From contig NZ_OY726395.1 of the NCBI RefSeq assembly GCF_963378085.1, positions 1 to 64,000 on the forward strand: a stretch of 64,000 bases of DNA. Reading direction: 5' to 3'. Every line of letters starts with the position of its first letter. Position 1 is the first letter of the stretch. Shown here one piece after another: positions 40,576 to 49,108 of the stretch. Source of the stretch: Mycolicibacterium sp. MU0050 (lineage in GTDB: Bacteria; Actinomycetota; Actinomycetes; Mycobacteriales; Mycobacteriaceae). A program made the position numbers and the translations under genes. The notes beneath the pieces are model-generated. The model did not search any database and had not been told where the DNA came from. It worked only from the letters and a program-made list of their open reading frames with translations.

Positions 40576-42675
40576 TCACCACCAACCGGTGGCCTCCGAA
40601 AGTTGCCGAGCCATCTCGTCGGCCAAGGTATTGACGTAGGTCGACGTCAGGTGGTGGGCGTCGTGGTAGACCAGCACATTGCCCTCGACCGCGCGGCAGA
40701 CATCGGGACCGCACACGGCGTCGCTGAGATCGAGCGGCGCGATGTTCGGATAGCGGTCCAGGTAATCCAGCGTGGGGTTGTAGTCCCCAAGGGCCTGCGA
40801 GCGCGGCAGGCCGCAGCCTTCCGGATCGCCACCCTCCGCCAGGCAATCGACCGGTGAGAACACCATGCCGTCCCGGTACATCCAGGGCGTGTCGCGGATC
40901 CCCAGGATCGAAATGTCATGGGCGGCCAACGTATCCCAGATGCCCAGATAGTTTTCGGGCACAAAGTCACCCGGCGCGGTGGGGCGCGGTCGCGTCGTCG
41001 TCATGAACACGAAGTCGGGCCGGTCCTCCACCAGGCTGGCCATCGTCGTGTCGGTCCATTCGCGACACCCCGGGTAGGGGTTGTTCGACACGCTCACCCG
41101 CGGCACCTCGTCGGTGTTGAGCGGGCACCCCATCTTCAGATAGGTCACGACCTTGAACCCGTGCCGCTGTCCGAGTCGATTCAGCGCGGGGAGCCAGTGT
41201 TCGGAGTGTGACCCGCCGGCGACGGCGATGGTGCGCGATGCCCGTGGATCTCCGTAAGTGCATTTGATCAGGGCCGCGTTCCCGAAGTCGCTGATGCATT
41301 CGTCGACAATCGAGGCCGGCAGATCGTCCGAGGCCTCCAGCACGGACGGGCGCACCGGCAACTTGGGCACCGGCACGCCGTCGAGTAGTGCGCGCGCCCC
41401 CGGATAATCCGCCGCCGAAAGTTTCAGCAGATCAGCACCATTGGCGCGAATGGTGTTCGTGTACTGCCGCCACCCGGCCGAACCGAGGGCAACCACGATG
41501 GCGACCGTTAGCAACACACTGGTCCACACCAACGACATCGTCGGCGCGTGACCGTGCCGGGCGCGGTTGGGCGCCGCGCGCAGGGAGCGCTCGACGAGTC
41601 GCTGCGTGAGAAACGCCAGTGCCACGGCCACAACGACCACCACGATCCCGTCGCTGAGCCCCGCGCGATCCTCGTCGGAATGGGTGAGCCAGAAGATCAG
41701 CACCGGCCAGTGCCACAGATAGAGCGCGTAGGCCATGGTCCCCAGCGAAAGCAGCGGGACCGATTGTAGGACCCGACTCGGCCACGGGAGGCGCTCCGCG
41801 TCAAGAAGATTCGCCGCGCCGAGAACGATCAGGACCGTCCCGACGACGGGGATCGCCGCCAGCGGACCCGGGTACTGTTCGGCGCCGTCGACGAAGAATC
41901 CGACAGCAACGATCGCCGTGAGACCCACGGCACCCGCGGCGGCGCGCAACCAGCGGGGCCAGTTCACCCGCAGCGCAACCGCCGCGGCGAGCACGCCCGC
42001 CAACGGCTCCCAGGCGCGCGCAAAGCTGTCATAGAACGCCGTGGCCTGATCGGTCCGGTGGCTGGCGACGGCATAAACGAAAGACGCCACCGCCGCCAGG
42101 GCGACCACGGCCACGAACACGGCCCGCCGGCGGCGTCGGGGCGCCACGACGGCGATCAACCCGGCGACCACCAGGCCGGCGAGGAAGAATTGCCCCAACA
42201 CCGAGATGGCCCATAGGTGTTGCAGCGGGCTGACCGCTTCCCCAGCCGGCGCATACGCTCCCGCCGAGTTGACCAGCTGCCAGTTCTGGTAGAAGGCGAA
42301 CGTCGAAAGGCTGTGATCGGCAAACGTTTCCCACCGCGTTCGCGGCTGCAAGAGCAGCGTCGCCACACCGCTGGCCGCAACAACCACCACCAGCGCGGGC
42401 AACAAGCGGCGCGCCGACCACGAGAACTCGCTGCGCAGAGCGTCAAAGGAGTAGCCGGCGGTGAAGCCCTCAAGGAGGCGGCGGCCGCAGTAGAACCCGA
42501 AGAGGACCAGCAGCACATCGAGGCCGGCCGAGGCCGACCCGGCCCACACATGGAACAGGACCACGAGCGCAACCGCCAGGCCTCGCAGCCCACTCAGGTC
42601 GTCCCGCACCGTCGGTGCCGTGCGCGGGACCGCGGACGGCAACGGCCGTTCGGTCAGCACAGTCAACACGGTCAC
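40576..42675 (-). CDS. OafA-like acyltransferase with C-terminal SGNH domain
   Basis: About 699 aa. The N-terminal acyltransferase-3 domain has many transmembrane helices (LSGLRGLAVALVVLFHVWAGS start; LLPALVVVVAASG; PLQHLWAISVLGQFFLAG with the conserved WAISVLGQFF). The C-terminal extracytoplasmic SGNH hydrolase domain has the catalytic Ser in AGGSHSEHWLPAL and Asp/His in YHDAHHLTSTY. Such proteins acetylate or acylate cell-envelope sugars. GTG 42675 was chosen because the longer frame to 42840 adds only a basic, unconserved stretch; start uncertain. The acceptor is unknown. Confidence 0.88.
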   Translation of the reverse strand: MTVLTVLTERPLPSAVPRTAPTVRDDLSGLRGLAVALVVLFHVWAGSASAGLDVLLVLFGFYCGRRLLEGFTAGYSFDALRSEFSWSARRLLPALVVVVAASGVATLLLQPRTRWETFADHSLSTFAFYQNWQLVNSAGAYAPAGEAVSPLQHLWAISVLGQFFLAGLVVAGLIAVVAPRRRRRAVFVAVVALAAVASFVYAVASHRTDQATAFYDSFARAWEPLAGVLAAAVALRVNWPRWLRAAAGAVGLTAIVAVGFFVDGAEQYPGPLAAIPVVGTVLIVLGAANLLDAERLPWPSRVLQSVPLLSLGTMAYALYLWHWPVLIFWLTHSDEDRAGLSDGIVVVVVAVALAFLTQRLVERSLRAAPNRARHGHAPTMSLVWTSVLLTVAIVVALGSAGWRQYTNTIRANGADLLKLSAADYPGARALLDGVPVPKLPVRPSVLEASDDLPASIVDECISDFGNAALIKCTYGDPRASRTIAVAGGSHSEHWLPALNRLGQRHGFKVVTYLKMGCPLNTDEVPRVSVSNNPYPGCREWTDTTMASLVEDRPDFVFMTTTRPRPTAPGDFVPENYLGIWDTLAAHDISILGIRDTPWMYRDGMVFSPVDCLAEGGDPEGCGLPRSQALGDYNPTLDYLDRYPNIAPLDLSDAVCGPDVCRAVEGNVLVYHDAHHLTSTYVNTLADEMARQLSEATGWW

Positions 42676-42842
42676 TATCCAAGATCGGGGATGTCGAATT
42701 CCGTCCCGCAGCTTAACGGCGGCAGGTCCTGGGGCTAAACCCGCAGGACTGCGCCGCGCGCGACGCCCCACGGGCCGGCGAAATCCGGTTTGCCGCCGCC
42801 CGCCCCGAGCGACGCGCACGGCGCGGGCGCCGCCATCCATAC

Positions 42843-42883
42843 TGACGTATTCCTTGACAGGAATACGTCAGCGGCTCTACCTT
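42843..42883 (+). promoter_or_regulatory. Promoter with perfect palindromic operator for the ArsR regulator
   Basis: An 11-bp perfect inverted repeat, TGACGTATTCC (42843-42853) and GGAATACGTCA (42860-42870), flanks the hexamer TTGACA (42854-42859), itself a consensus -35. TACCTT (42878-42883) fits the -10 with an 18-bp spacer and ends 6 nt before ATG 42890. The regulator bound here would block RNA polymerase directly, the expected logic of an autoregulated ArsR gene. Confidence 0.8.
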
Positions 42884-42889
42884 GGCGTC

Positions 42890-43222
42890 ATGCAGGCGAC
42901 GGTGTTCGGGGCCCTTGCTGAGCCGAGTCGGCTCCGCATCGTCGAGCTGCTGCGGACCGGGCCGATGTCGGTGGGCGAGATCGCCGACGCGCTCGACATC
43001 CGCCAGCCGCAGGTGAGCAAACACCTTCGGGTCCTGGGGGATTCGGGCGTCGTGTCCGGTGCGGCGCTGGCTCGTCGCCGGATCTACCGGCTCGAACCGA
43101 AACCGTTCGAGGAGATCGTTCGGTGGGCCGGGTCTTTCGAGCGGCTCTGGGACGCCCGGCTCGACTCGTTGGGCACCTTTCTCGAAACCCTGGCCGACGA
43201 AAGCCCCGACGACCCCCGCTGA
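42890..43222 (+). CDS. ArsR-family transcriptional regulator
   Basis: 110-aa winged helix-turn-helix repressor: FGALAEPSRLRIVELLRTGPMSVGEIADALDIRQPQVSKHLRVLGDSGVV and RRIYRLEPKPFEEIVRW. No metal-binding CxC motif, so it belongs to the ArsR/SRPBCC pairing type rather than the metal sensors. ATG 42890 is immediately downstream of a -10 element with no ribosome-binding site (probably leaderless). The perfect palindrome overlapping its -35 is the likely autoregulatory operator. Co-transcribed with the SRPBCC gene 25 nt downstream. Confidence 0.93.
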   Translation: MQATVFGALAEPSRLRIVELLRTGPMSVGEIADALDIRQPQVSKHLRVLGDSGVVSGAALARRRIYRLEPKPFEEIVRWAGSFERLWDARLDSLGTFLETLADESPDDPR

Positions 43223-43247
43223 CCTCCAATCCGACAGGAGACGCACC

Positions 43248-43745
43248 ATGATCTTGCAGTTGTTCAAGAAGACCAAGGAACTCGACCTCGAACGCACCTA
43301 CCGGGCCCCCATCGGGACGGTCTGGGACGCGTGGACCAAGCCGGAGATGCTGCAGCAATGGTGGGGACCGGAGAAGACCTCGGTCCCGGAATGCCGCATC
43401 GACCTGGCCGTCGGCGGCGAGATCCACATCGTCATGGAGGCCGGGCCGGAAATGGGGAAGTACCAGGGCACCCGCTGGCCGATGGCGGGCGTCTTCACCC
43501 GCATCGAGCAACCCTCCCGGCTGACCTACGACGCACGCTCCTGGACCGAGGGTGAGGAAGAGGGCTCGACCATCCTCCACACCAACGATGTCCACCTGAC
43601 CGAGTCCGACGGCGCCACCACCGTCAAGCTGCATGTGACGATCACCCAGATCGGGCCGAAGGCCAAGATGGCGGCGTTCGGGATGAAGTGGGGCTACAAG
43701 GCGCAGCTCGACAAGCTCGAGAAACTCCTTGCCGCCCAACGCTGA
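43248..43745 (+). CDS. SRPBCC (AHSA1-type) domain protein
   Basis: 165 aa with the START-like fold seen in activator-of-Hsp90-ATPase-like proteins: LDLERTYRAPIGTVWDAWTKPEMLQQWWGP, VGGEIHIVME and a C-terminal GMKWGYKAQLDKLEKLL helix. ATG 43248 has AGGAG upstream. ArsR-SRPBCC gene pairs are common in actinobacteria; the ligand is usually unknown. It probably shares the promoter at 42854. Confidence 0.9.
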   Translation: MILQLFKKTKELDLERTYRAPIGTVWDAWTKPEMLQQWWGPEKTSVPECRIDLAVGGEIHIVMEAGPEMGKYQGTRWPMAGVFTRIEQPSRLTYDARSWTEGEEEGSTILHTNDVHLTESDGATTVKLHVTITQIGPKAKMAAFGMKWGYKAQLDKLEKLLAAQR

Positions 43746-43775
43746 TCGGGCGCAGGTGCCACCTCGCCGTCGGGT

Positions 43776-44981
43776 TCAGTCATCCCGCGTCCTGCTCGAC
43801 GGGTTCACCAGCCGCTCCGATTCCTGGTCCGACTCGCCGGCGTCGCAGGGTTCGACGTGCCAATCGCCGAAAGGGTCCGCGTGGCCGGACCAGCTGTCCG
43901 GGTCCGAGAGCTCGGCATCGGTCAACAGCGCGCCACTTAGGCCGGCGAGCACCGCCGTCGGCTCGGCGCCGCAGACCAGGATCACCATCGAGGTGTGCCG
44001 GTCGCCGATGACGTCGTCCCACAACAGGTTTGCCAGGGCACGCCGGTCTGGATCGATGTAGGCGCGCTCCGAATCGGACATGGCGGCCAGCCACTTCCCG
44101 GCGTCGGAGGTGTGTAAACCGCCACCGGCGGACTCCAGCCACATGACGTGGTCGGGTTGGCTGCTCAGCCACAGCCGCCCCCGGGTGCGGATGACCCCGT
44201 CCAGCAGGACGTCGAGCGCCGCGTGCAGGCGTTGCGGGTGAAACGGCCGGCGTGACGCGAACTCGATGATCTGCACGGCGCCGGCGGCCTCTAGTGGGGG
44301 CGCCCCGGCGAGCAACCAGGCGTGGGCGTCCGAAATGTGGCCGCGCCGCGAGTTGCCGTCGAGACTCGCCAGTGCGGACTCCAGGCGATCGGTGTTGAGC
44401 ACGGTCGCCGCGTTCGGGTTGAGCCGTTGCAACACGGCCGCTGCTTCCCGCGGCGCGGGTTCGTCGAGCAGCAGGACGTCGGCGAACTCGGCCTGGCCGA
44501 CGACGACCTGCGCAACCGTTCGTCCGTCGGGTAACGCGTCATCCCCGAGCGCCTGCGTCAGCCACGGGGCGGCTTCCGCGCAGTTCACCACGCCGGCGAT
44601 CATCACGTCGGCGGCGGCCGGCCCGACGGGGTAGCCGGGGCCGATCTGAACACGAACATGGTTGATGGCGAAGCAGATGGGCTCGGGTTCCAACCATGGC
44701 GCCAACCGCACGGCAATGCGGGCCACGTCGCCGCGGTGATGCAGTGTCCGCAGGAGAAACAGCAGGTCATTGCGGATGGTGCAGGACACGCAACCGTGCG
44801 CGAGTTCAAGTATTTCGTCGACTTTCAGCACCACGTGCCGCTGCAGCCGGGCAACGGTTCGCCGCACGAAGTGTCCTTCCAGGTGATGTTCGACCATCAC
44901 CGTGCCCGGTTGTCGCAGCAGCGCATCCGTCGCGCCGGCGGTGTCGCCCTGGCCTGTCACGAGGATCACTGGAGTACGCAT
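43776..44981 (-). CDS. mrf: CobW-like protein, MRF-type ribosome hibernation factor recruiter
   Basis: 401 aa related to CobW/COG0523 proteins. The P-loop is degraded ([13 protein letters not shown] instead of GxxGxGK(S/T)), but the CxxC-type metal motif [12 protein letters not shown] is present, as is the C-terminal CobW_C region ([20 protein letters not shown]). In mycobacteria a protein of this kind (MRF) is induced by zinc starvation and recruits the hibernation factor MPY to ribosomes. Divergent from zinc-independent L28/L33 across two Zur-box-like palindromes, which supports this identity. ATG 44981 follows AAGGG. Confidence 0.8.
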   Translation of the reverse strand: MRTPVILVTGQGDTAGATDALLRQPGTVMVEHHLEGHFVRRTVARLQRHVVLKVDEILELAHGCVSCTIRNDLLFLLRTLHHRGDVARIAVRLAPWLEPEPICFAINHVRVQIGPGYPVGPAAADVMIAGVVNCAEAAPWLTQALGDDALPDGRTVAQVVVGQAEFADVLLLDEPAPREAAAVLQRLNPNAATVLNTDRLESALASLDGNSRRGHISDAHAWLLAGAPPLEAAGAVQIIEFASRRPFHPQRLHAALDVLLDGVIRTRGRLWLSSQPDHVMWLESAGGGLHTSDAGKWLAAMSDSERAYIDPDRRALANLLWDDVIGDRHTSMVILVCGAEPTAVLAGLSGALLTDAELSDPDSWSGHADPFGDWHVEPCDAGESDQESERLVNPSSRTRDD

Positions 44982-44991
44982 CCACACCCTT

Positions 44992-45010
44992 AATGAAAAC
45001 GATTGTCATT
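44992..45010. promoter_or_regulatory. Zur-box-like palindrome 1
   Basis: AATGAAAACGATTGTCATT is a near-perfect palindrome close to the mycobacterial Zur box (TGAAAATGATTTTCA type). It lies 11 nt upstream of the MRF start. Binding is inferred from similarity and context. Confidence 0.7.
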
Positions 45011-45046
45011 TACCACCGGGCCACGTTACAGTCGCGGGCAGCGCTT

Positions 45047-45065
45047 GTCGAAAATCATTTTCATT
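45047..45065. promoter_or_regulatory. Zur-box-like palindrome 2
   Basis: Contains the perfect palindrome GAAAATCATTTTC at 45050-45062, 27 nt upstream of the L28 start. Together with the box at 44992 it would let Zur repress both divergent transcripts when zinc is plentiful. Confidence 0.75.
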
Positions 45066-45091
45066 AGTTGTCGATACGGAAGGACGTACAT

Positions 45092-45328
45092 ATGTCGGCT
45101 CGCTGTCAAGTCACGGGGCGCAGCGTCGGTTTCGGAAACGCGGTATCGCATTCGCACCGTCGTACCCGGCGTCGGTGGAACCCGAATATCCAGACCAAGA
45201 CGTACTACCTGCCCGCCGAGGGGCGCCGCGTCACTTTGCGGGTCAGCGCCAAGGGGATCAAGGTCATCGACCGCGACGGCATCGATGCCGTCGTCGCGCG
45301 GTTGCGGCGGCACGGGGAGCGGATCTGA
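45092..45328 (+). CDS. rpmB: 50S ribosomal protein L28, zinc-free paralogue
   Basis: 78 aa: [36 protein letters not shown] and [17 protein letters not shown]. Zinc-type L28 proteins carry CxxC pairs; here only one cysteine remains, so it is the C-minus form. ATG 45092 has GGAAGGA upstream. The stop overlaps the L33 start (TGATG). Zur boxes upstream imply use when zinc is short. Confidence 0.93.
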   Translation: MSARCQVTGRSVGFGNAVSHSHRRTRRRWNPNIQTKTYYLPAEGRRVTLRVSAKGIKVIDRDGIDAVVARLRRHGERI

Positions 45329-45492
45329 TGGCGCGCACTGATATTCGGCCCATCGTCAAGCTGCGATCCACGGCGGGCACCGGCTACACCTACGTGACGC
45401 GGAAGAACCGGCGTAACGATCCCGATCGGTTGGTCCTGCGCAAGTATGACCCGGTGCTCCGGCGCCACGTCGAGTTCCGCGAGGAGCGCTGA
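45328..45492 (+). CDS. rpmG: 50S ribosomal protein L33, zinc-free paralogue
   Basis: 54 aa: [42 protein letters not shown]. There are no cysteines, so the zinc-ribbon of the standard protein is absent. It overlaps rpmB by one base and is translationally coupled. No S14 or S18 paralogue follows, unlike the longer C-minus operons of some mycobacteria. Confidence 0.94.
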   Translation: MARTDIRPIVKLRSTAGTGYTYVTRKNRRNDPDRLVLRKYDPVLRRHVEFREER

Positions 45493-45519
45493 GGGCCAAG
45501 GAGTTCAGAAACCTGCCGC

Positions 45520-46872
45520 TCAGCCCTTGCCGCCTGCGGAGACGCTGCGGAGCATCCGGTTGAGTACGCGGCCGCGCAGCGGCAGCGCCCCGTGCCAACA
45601 CAGCTGACCGGCAAGGCCTTTCGGCACGACGACGGTGTGTTGCTCCACCCGGGTCGCGTGTGCGCCCCGCGGCTGTAACCGGTACTCGATCCACGCGCGG
45701 GCGGGCAACCGCCGCGCCGACCGCAGTCGGAGCAGGTGCGGTTGCTCATCCTGCTCGACGCGCCAGGCTCCGGTGCGCGCTCTGCTCGCGATGTCGGCCC
45801 ACACCTGCTCGACGGGCCGGGACACGTCCAGACCCCGGTCGTCGGTGTACACGGTCCCGCCGGCCCAGGCCGGGTCCGACGGCAGCGGATCCGCCGGCGC
45901 ATCGACGGGAGACGCGCCGGCCCAGGAGGTTTCGACGTTGCCGCTGCGGGACGCGGCCAACGCGCGTGCCACCGCGTCGCGGTAACCGGTGGTCCCGCCG
46001 GGCGGGGGCGGGATCACCGCGTCGATGTCCTTCTCGGAGGTGATCGCGTCGGTGGTCAGCGATTCGATCAGCGCCCGGCCCAGCCCGGTCGGGATCGGTG
46101 TGACCAACCCGATCCACAGCCCGGCCAGCTTGGGGGTGAGCAGCGGAAGCACCAGAATCCGGCGTCGCCGAAGACCGGCCAGCTCGGCGTAGACCTGCAT
46201 CATCTCGCCGTAGCGCAAGATGTCCGGGCCGCCGATGTCGTACGCGCGGCTCTGTGCCAACGGCGCGGTGGCGGCCGCAACCAGGTAGTGCAACACGTCG
46301 CTCACCGCGATCGGCTGAATCCGATTGTTGACCCAGCGCGGGGTCGTCATCACCGGGAGCCGGTCGCTGAGGTGCCGAATCATCTCGAAAGAGGCTGACC
46401 CCGAACCGATCACGACGCCAGCCTGCAACACCATGGTCGGGACACCGGAACGCTGCAGGATGTCGGCGACCTGCCCGCGCGAGCGCAGGTGCTTGGACAC
46501 CTCCGGGGACTCCGGCTGCAGACCGCCCAAGTACACGATGCGGCCCACCCCGGCGTCGAACGCCGCGTCGGCGACGTGCTGGGCGCTGCGACGTTCGACA
46601 TCCTCGAAGTCGCCGTCGCCGCCCATCGAGTGGACGAGGTAGTACGCGACGTCGACGTCCTCGCAGGCCCGCCGAACGGAGCCCGGATCGGTCAGGTCAC
46701 CCTGGACCACCTCGACGTCCTCGGCCCAGGCGGTGTTCCGGATCTTCTCCGGTGTGCGCACGAGCACCCGAACCCGGTGGCCGGCGTCGAGTAACCGCGG
46801 TACCAACCGCGCGCCGATGTAGCCGGTGGCGCCGGTGACCAGGATGCGCAGGGGCGCGTCGCCGGGCTTCAT
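45520..46872 (-). CDS. SDR-family NAD(P)-binding protein with DUF2867-like C-terminus
   Basis: 450 aa. The N-terminal Rossmann domain (LRILVTGATGYIGARLVPRLLDAGHRVRVLVRTPEKI; VQGDLTDPGS; YYLVHSM) is of the NmrA-like/atypical SDR kind. The C-terminal ~150 residues resemble a DUF2867/polyketide-cyclase-like domain (SRPVEQVWADIASR ... LLRLRSARRLPARAWIEYRL). ATG 46872 overlaps the stop of the upstream TIGR01777 gene (ATGA), so the two are coupled. Substrate unknown. Confidence 0.85.
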   Translation of the reverse strand: MKPGDAPLRILVTGATGYIGARLVPRLLDAGHRVRVLVRTPEKIRNTAWAEDVEVVQGDLTDPGSVRRACEDVDVAYYLVHSMGGDGDFEDVERRSAQHVADAAFDAGVGRIVYLGGLQPESPEVSKHLRSRGQVADILQRSGVPTMVLQAGVVIGSGSASFEMIRHLSDRLPVMTTPRWVNNRIQPIAVSDVLHYLVAAATAPLAQSRAYDIGGPDILRYGEMMQVYAELAGLRRRRILVLPLLTPKLAGLWIGLVTPIPTGLGRALIESLTTDAITSEKDIDAVIPPPPGGTTGYRDAVARALAASRSGNVETSWAGASPVDAPADPLPSDPAWAGGTVYTDDRGLDVSRPVEQVWADIASRARTGAWRVEQDEQPHLLRLRSARRLPARAWIEYRLQPRGAHATRVEQHTVVVPKGLAGQLCWHGALPLRGRVLNRMLRSVSAGGKG

Positions 46873-48233
46873 GCCGCGCTCCGCTGGTGACCGAGTTGGT
46901 GGCGCAGACAATCCTCGAGGTCGACCCGGCGGAACCGATGACCCGCGTCCAGCAGCCGTTGTGGGACGACGCGCTGGTTGGCCTCGGCCAACTCGCGGGC
47001 GCCCTGCTCGCCGAGCAGCAACCGCGGACCGAGGCTAGGCACCGGCAGCATCGCCGGCCGCCGCAGGACCGCCGCGAGCACCTCGGTGTACTGCGCGTTG
47101 CGCGTCGGATCGGGGGCGACGGCGTTGACCGGCCCCGACAGCACCGGGTCGACGAGCGCACGGTGGTAGATGTCGATGAGGTCGTCCAGGTCGATCCAGG
47201 ACAGCCACTGCCGTCCGCTGCCCAGCCGGCCGCCGAGTCCGGCAGCGAAGAGCGGACGCAGCAGCCGTAACGTGCCGCCGCGCGGCGTCTGCACGATGCC
47301 GGTGCGCACGTTGACCACCCGCACGCCCGCCGCGGCGGCCGGTGCGGTGGCCGCCTCCCAGTCGGCGACCACATCGGCGAGGAATCCGTCTCCGCGGGAG
47401 GCACTTTCGTCCAGCGTCCCGTCGCCGCGGTCATGGCCGTAGATGCCGATGGCCGAGGCGCACACAAACACCGCCGGCCCGTCGTCGGTGGCGGCCGCGC
47501 GTTCGGCCAGCAGCCGCGTGGGTTCGATCCGGCTGGCCCGCACCGCCGACTTGTGGGCATCGGTGAACCGGCCCGCGATCGACGCGCCGGCCAGATGGAT
47601 CACCGCGTCGACCCCGTCGAGCAGATCGGGTGCGGGGCGCTCGGGATCCCAGCGCCGTTCGTCGGTGTCGCGAGCCTCGCGGCGGACCAACCGGATCACC
47701 CGGAAGCCGCCGGTGCTCAGGAAGGCGGCCAGCGCGCTGCCCACCAACCCGGAGGCTCCGGTGAGCGCGACGGTTCCGGCCCCCACGCCGCGTTCGGCCC
47801 GCCAGCGGTGGGCGGCGATGTCCTCGGCGAGTTGGCGGTGCCGGAACTGGAACATCTGCCGCAACAGTCGTTCGGGAACCGCCGTGTCGACGCGGTCGGT
47901 CAGCCGGGTGCGCTCGCCGGCCAGCGCATCGAAGCGGTGCTCGTGACGCCACGAGCCGGCCAACTTGGTGGGCCAGGACCGCACGTCGGGCTGGGCGAGT
48001 TCGTCGACGAACCGGGCGGGCGGGTCGAAGTCCGCGGGCTGGTGATCGGACACCAGCCGCAGACCGCCCGGCGCGCTGAGCACCGCCTGCCCGTCGGCCA
48101 GCGAGCCGGCCTCGGCGACGATGCCCACCGGCTGCCACGGGGGCAGCAGCCGCGCCAACGCGCCGGCCCGGCTGTGCCAGGCGAACACGTCATCGCGCGC
48201 TGCGTCGATGATGCTGCTGTATTGGATTGCCAC
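46869..48233 (-). CDS. TIGR01777 family epimerase with N-terminal SRPBCC domain
   Basis: 454 aa. The N-terminal START/SRPBCC-like domain (MAIQYSSIIDAARDDVFAWHSRAGALARLLPPWQPV) is fused to an SDR epimerase domain (VALTGASGLVGSALAAFLSTGGFRVIRLVRR; VIHLAGASIAGRFTDAHK; C-terminal RLLDAGHRFRRVDLEDCLRH). GTG 48233 has GGAGG four bases upstream. First of a two-gene leftward operon whose second member is also an SDR protein with an SRPBCC-like part, in the reverse domain order. Confidence 0.9.
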   Translation of the reverse strand: MAIQYSSIIDAARDDVFAWHSRAGALARLLPPWQPVGIVAEAGSLADGQAVLSAPGGLRLVSDHQPADFDPPARFVDELAQPDVRSWPTKLAGSWRHEHRFDALAGERTRLTDRVDTAVPERLLRQMFQFRHRQLAEDIAAHRWRAERGVGAGTVALTGASGLVGSALAAFLSTGGFRVIRLVRREARDTDERRWDPERPAPDLLDGVDAVIHLAGASIAGRFTDAHKSAVRASRIEPTRLLAERAAATDDGPAVFVCASAIGIYGHDRGDGTLDESASRGDGFLADVVADWEAATAPAAAAGVRVVNVRTGIVQTPRGGTLRLLRPLFAAGLGGRLGSGRQWLSWIDLDDLIDIYHRALVDPVLSGPVNAVAPDPTRNAQYTEVLAAVLRRPAMLPVPSLGPRLLLGEQGARELAEANQRVVPQRLLDAGHRFRRVDLEDCLRHQLGHQRSAA

Positions 48234-48405
48234 AGGACCTCCGTCGGACTCGGCTACCGAAAGGGATTCGGAGCCGCGGCGCCTTCGGACGGGTCGGCCG
48301 AGCCGACTGACGGTGAAGACACGTCAGCCGGGTACCCCGCCGGGCAGGTCGTCAAGCCCGGCGCCGACCTGCACAGGGCCCGTGCCGTGGTGGACCCCGG
48401 ACGCG

Positions 48406-48440
48406 CCGAGACCCTCCCCGCTGGGCGGAGAGGGTCTCGG
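48406..48440 (-). terminator. Stem-loop terminator after the secreted repeat protein
   Basis: Perfect 11-bp inverted repeat CCGAGACCCTC (48406-48416) and GAGGGTCTCGG (48430-48440) with a 13-nt loop, 17 nt past the stop codon of the leftward gene. No T-tract. The remaining spacer to 48234 shows no gene. Confidence 0.7.
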
Positions 48441-48457
48441 GCAGGGGCGGTTGCAGG

Positions 48458-48931
48458 TCAGGCCCGCGTGGCCTTGCGGCCGGACGCCCGGGTCTCGGAC
48501 GCCTTGGCGCGGGTCTCCGAGGCCTTGGCGCGGGTCTCGGAGGTCTTGGCCTTCGGCATGACCGAGGCCAGCTCCGGGGCCGGGGTCACGCTGGCCAGCT
48601 TGGCGCGGGGCATGACCGAGGCCAGCGCCGCCTTCGGCATCACCGACGCCAACTCGGGGGCCGGCGCGACGCTCGCCAGTGCCGCCTTCGGCATGACGGA
48701 GGCCAGCTCCGGGGCGGGGGCGACGGTGGCCAGCTTGCCGGCATCGTCCACCGAGGCCAACGCCGCCTTGCAGCATTCCTGCACCGAGGCCAGCGCGCCG
48801 CCGTCGTGGGTGGGGTCGGTGTCGGCGTTGGCGATGCCGGCCAGGCCGACCGCGGCCGCACCGAGGATTCCGGCCGACACGGCGGGGATGGCGAGGTAGC
48901 TGGTGAACCGGCGGATGATCTGAGTGCTCAT
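48458..48931 (-). CDS. Secreted protein of tandem LASVxP nonapeptide repeats
   Basis: 157 aa with an excellent ribosome-binding site (AGGAGAATTCAC before ATG 48931). Signal peptide of about 36 residues ending GIANA. Residues 47-129 consist of roughly eight or nine repeats of about 9 residues (LASVMPKAA, LASVAPAPE, LASVTPAPE and similar), followed by three SETRAKA units and the basic tail GRKATRA. Two adjacent cysteines (ECCKA, near 52-54) lie early in the mature part. I do not recognise a family. Monocistronic, ended by a stem-loop. Confidence 0.75.
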   Translation of the reverse strand: MSTQIIRRFTSYLAIPAVSAGILGAAAVGLAGIANADTDPTHDGGALASVQECCKAALASVDDAGKLATVAPAPELASVMPKAALASVAPAPELASVMPKAALASVMPRAKLASVTPAPELASVMPKAKTSETRAKASETRAKASETRASGRKATRA

Positions 48932-49108
48932 GTGAATTCTCCTGTGTGAGTGTTTGTTTGGCTTTGCCGTTCCGGTGTGCTCCGGTACGAGACAAACTCT
49001 GCCGCCTGGGCGCGGCGGTGTCTGTCGGGCGAACGGCCTGTGCGGGGGATGAATCCGATGTCCCCCGAACGGGGGACAGGCGGTGTTTGCTTTGGAAAGC
49101 TATGCGCC

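Noticed and set aside
40527..40582. Direct repeat of GGCCACCTCACCAC near the acyltransferase stop codon
   Set aside because: Two 14-15 bp copies 41 bp apart, one within the coding end; no further copies, palindrome or mobile-element link was seen, so it is probably incidental.
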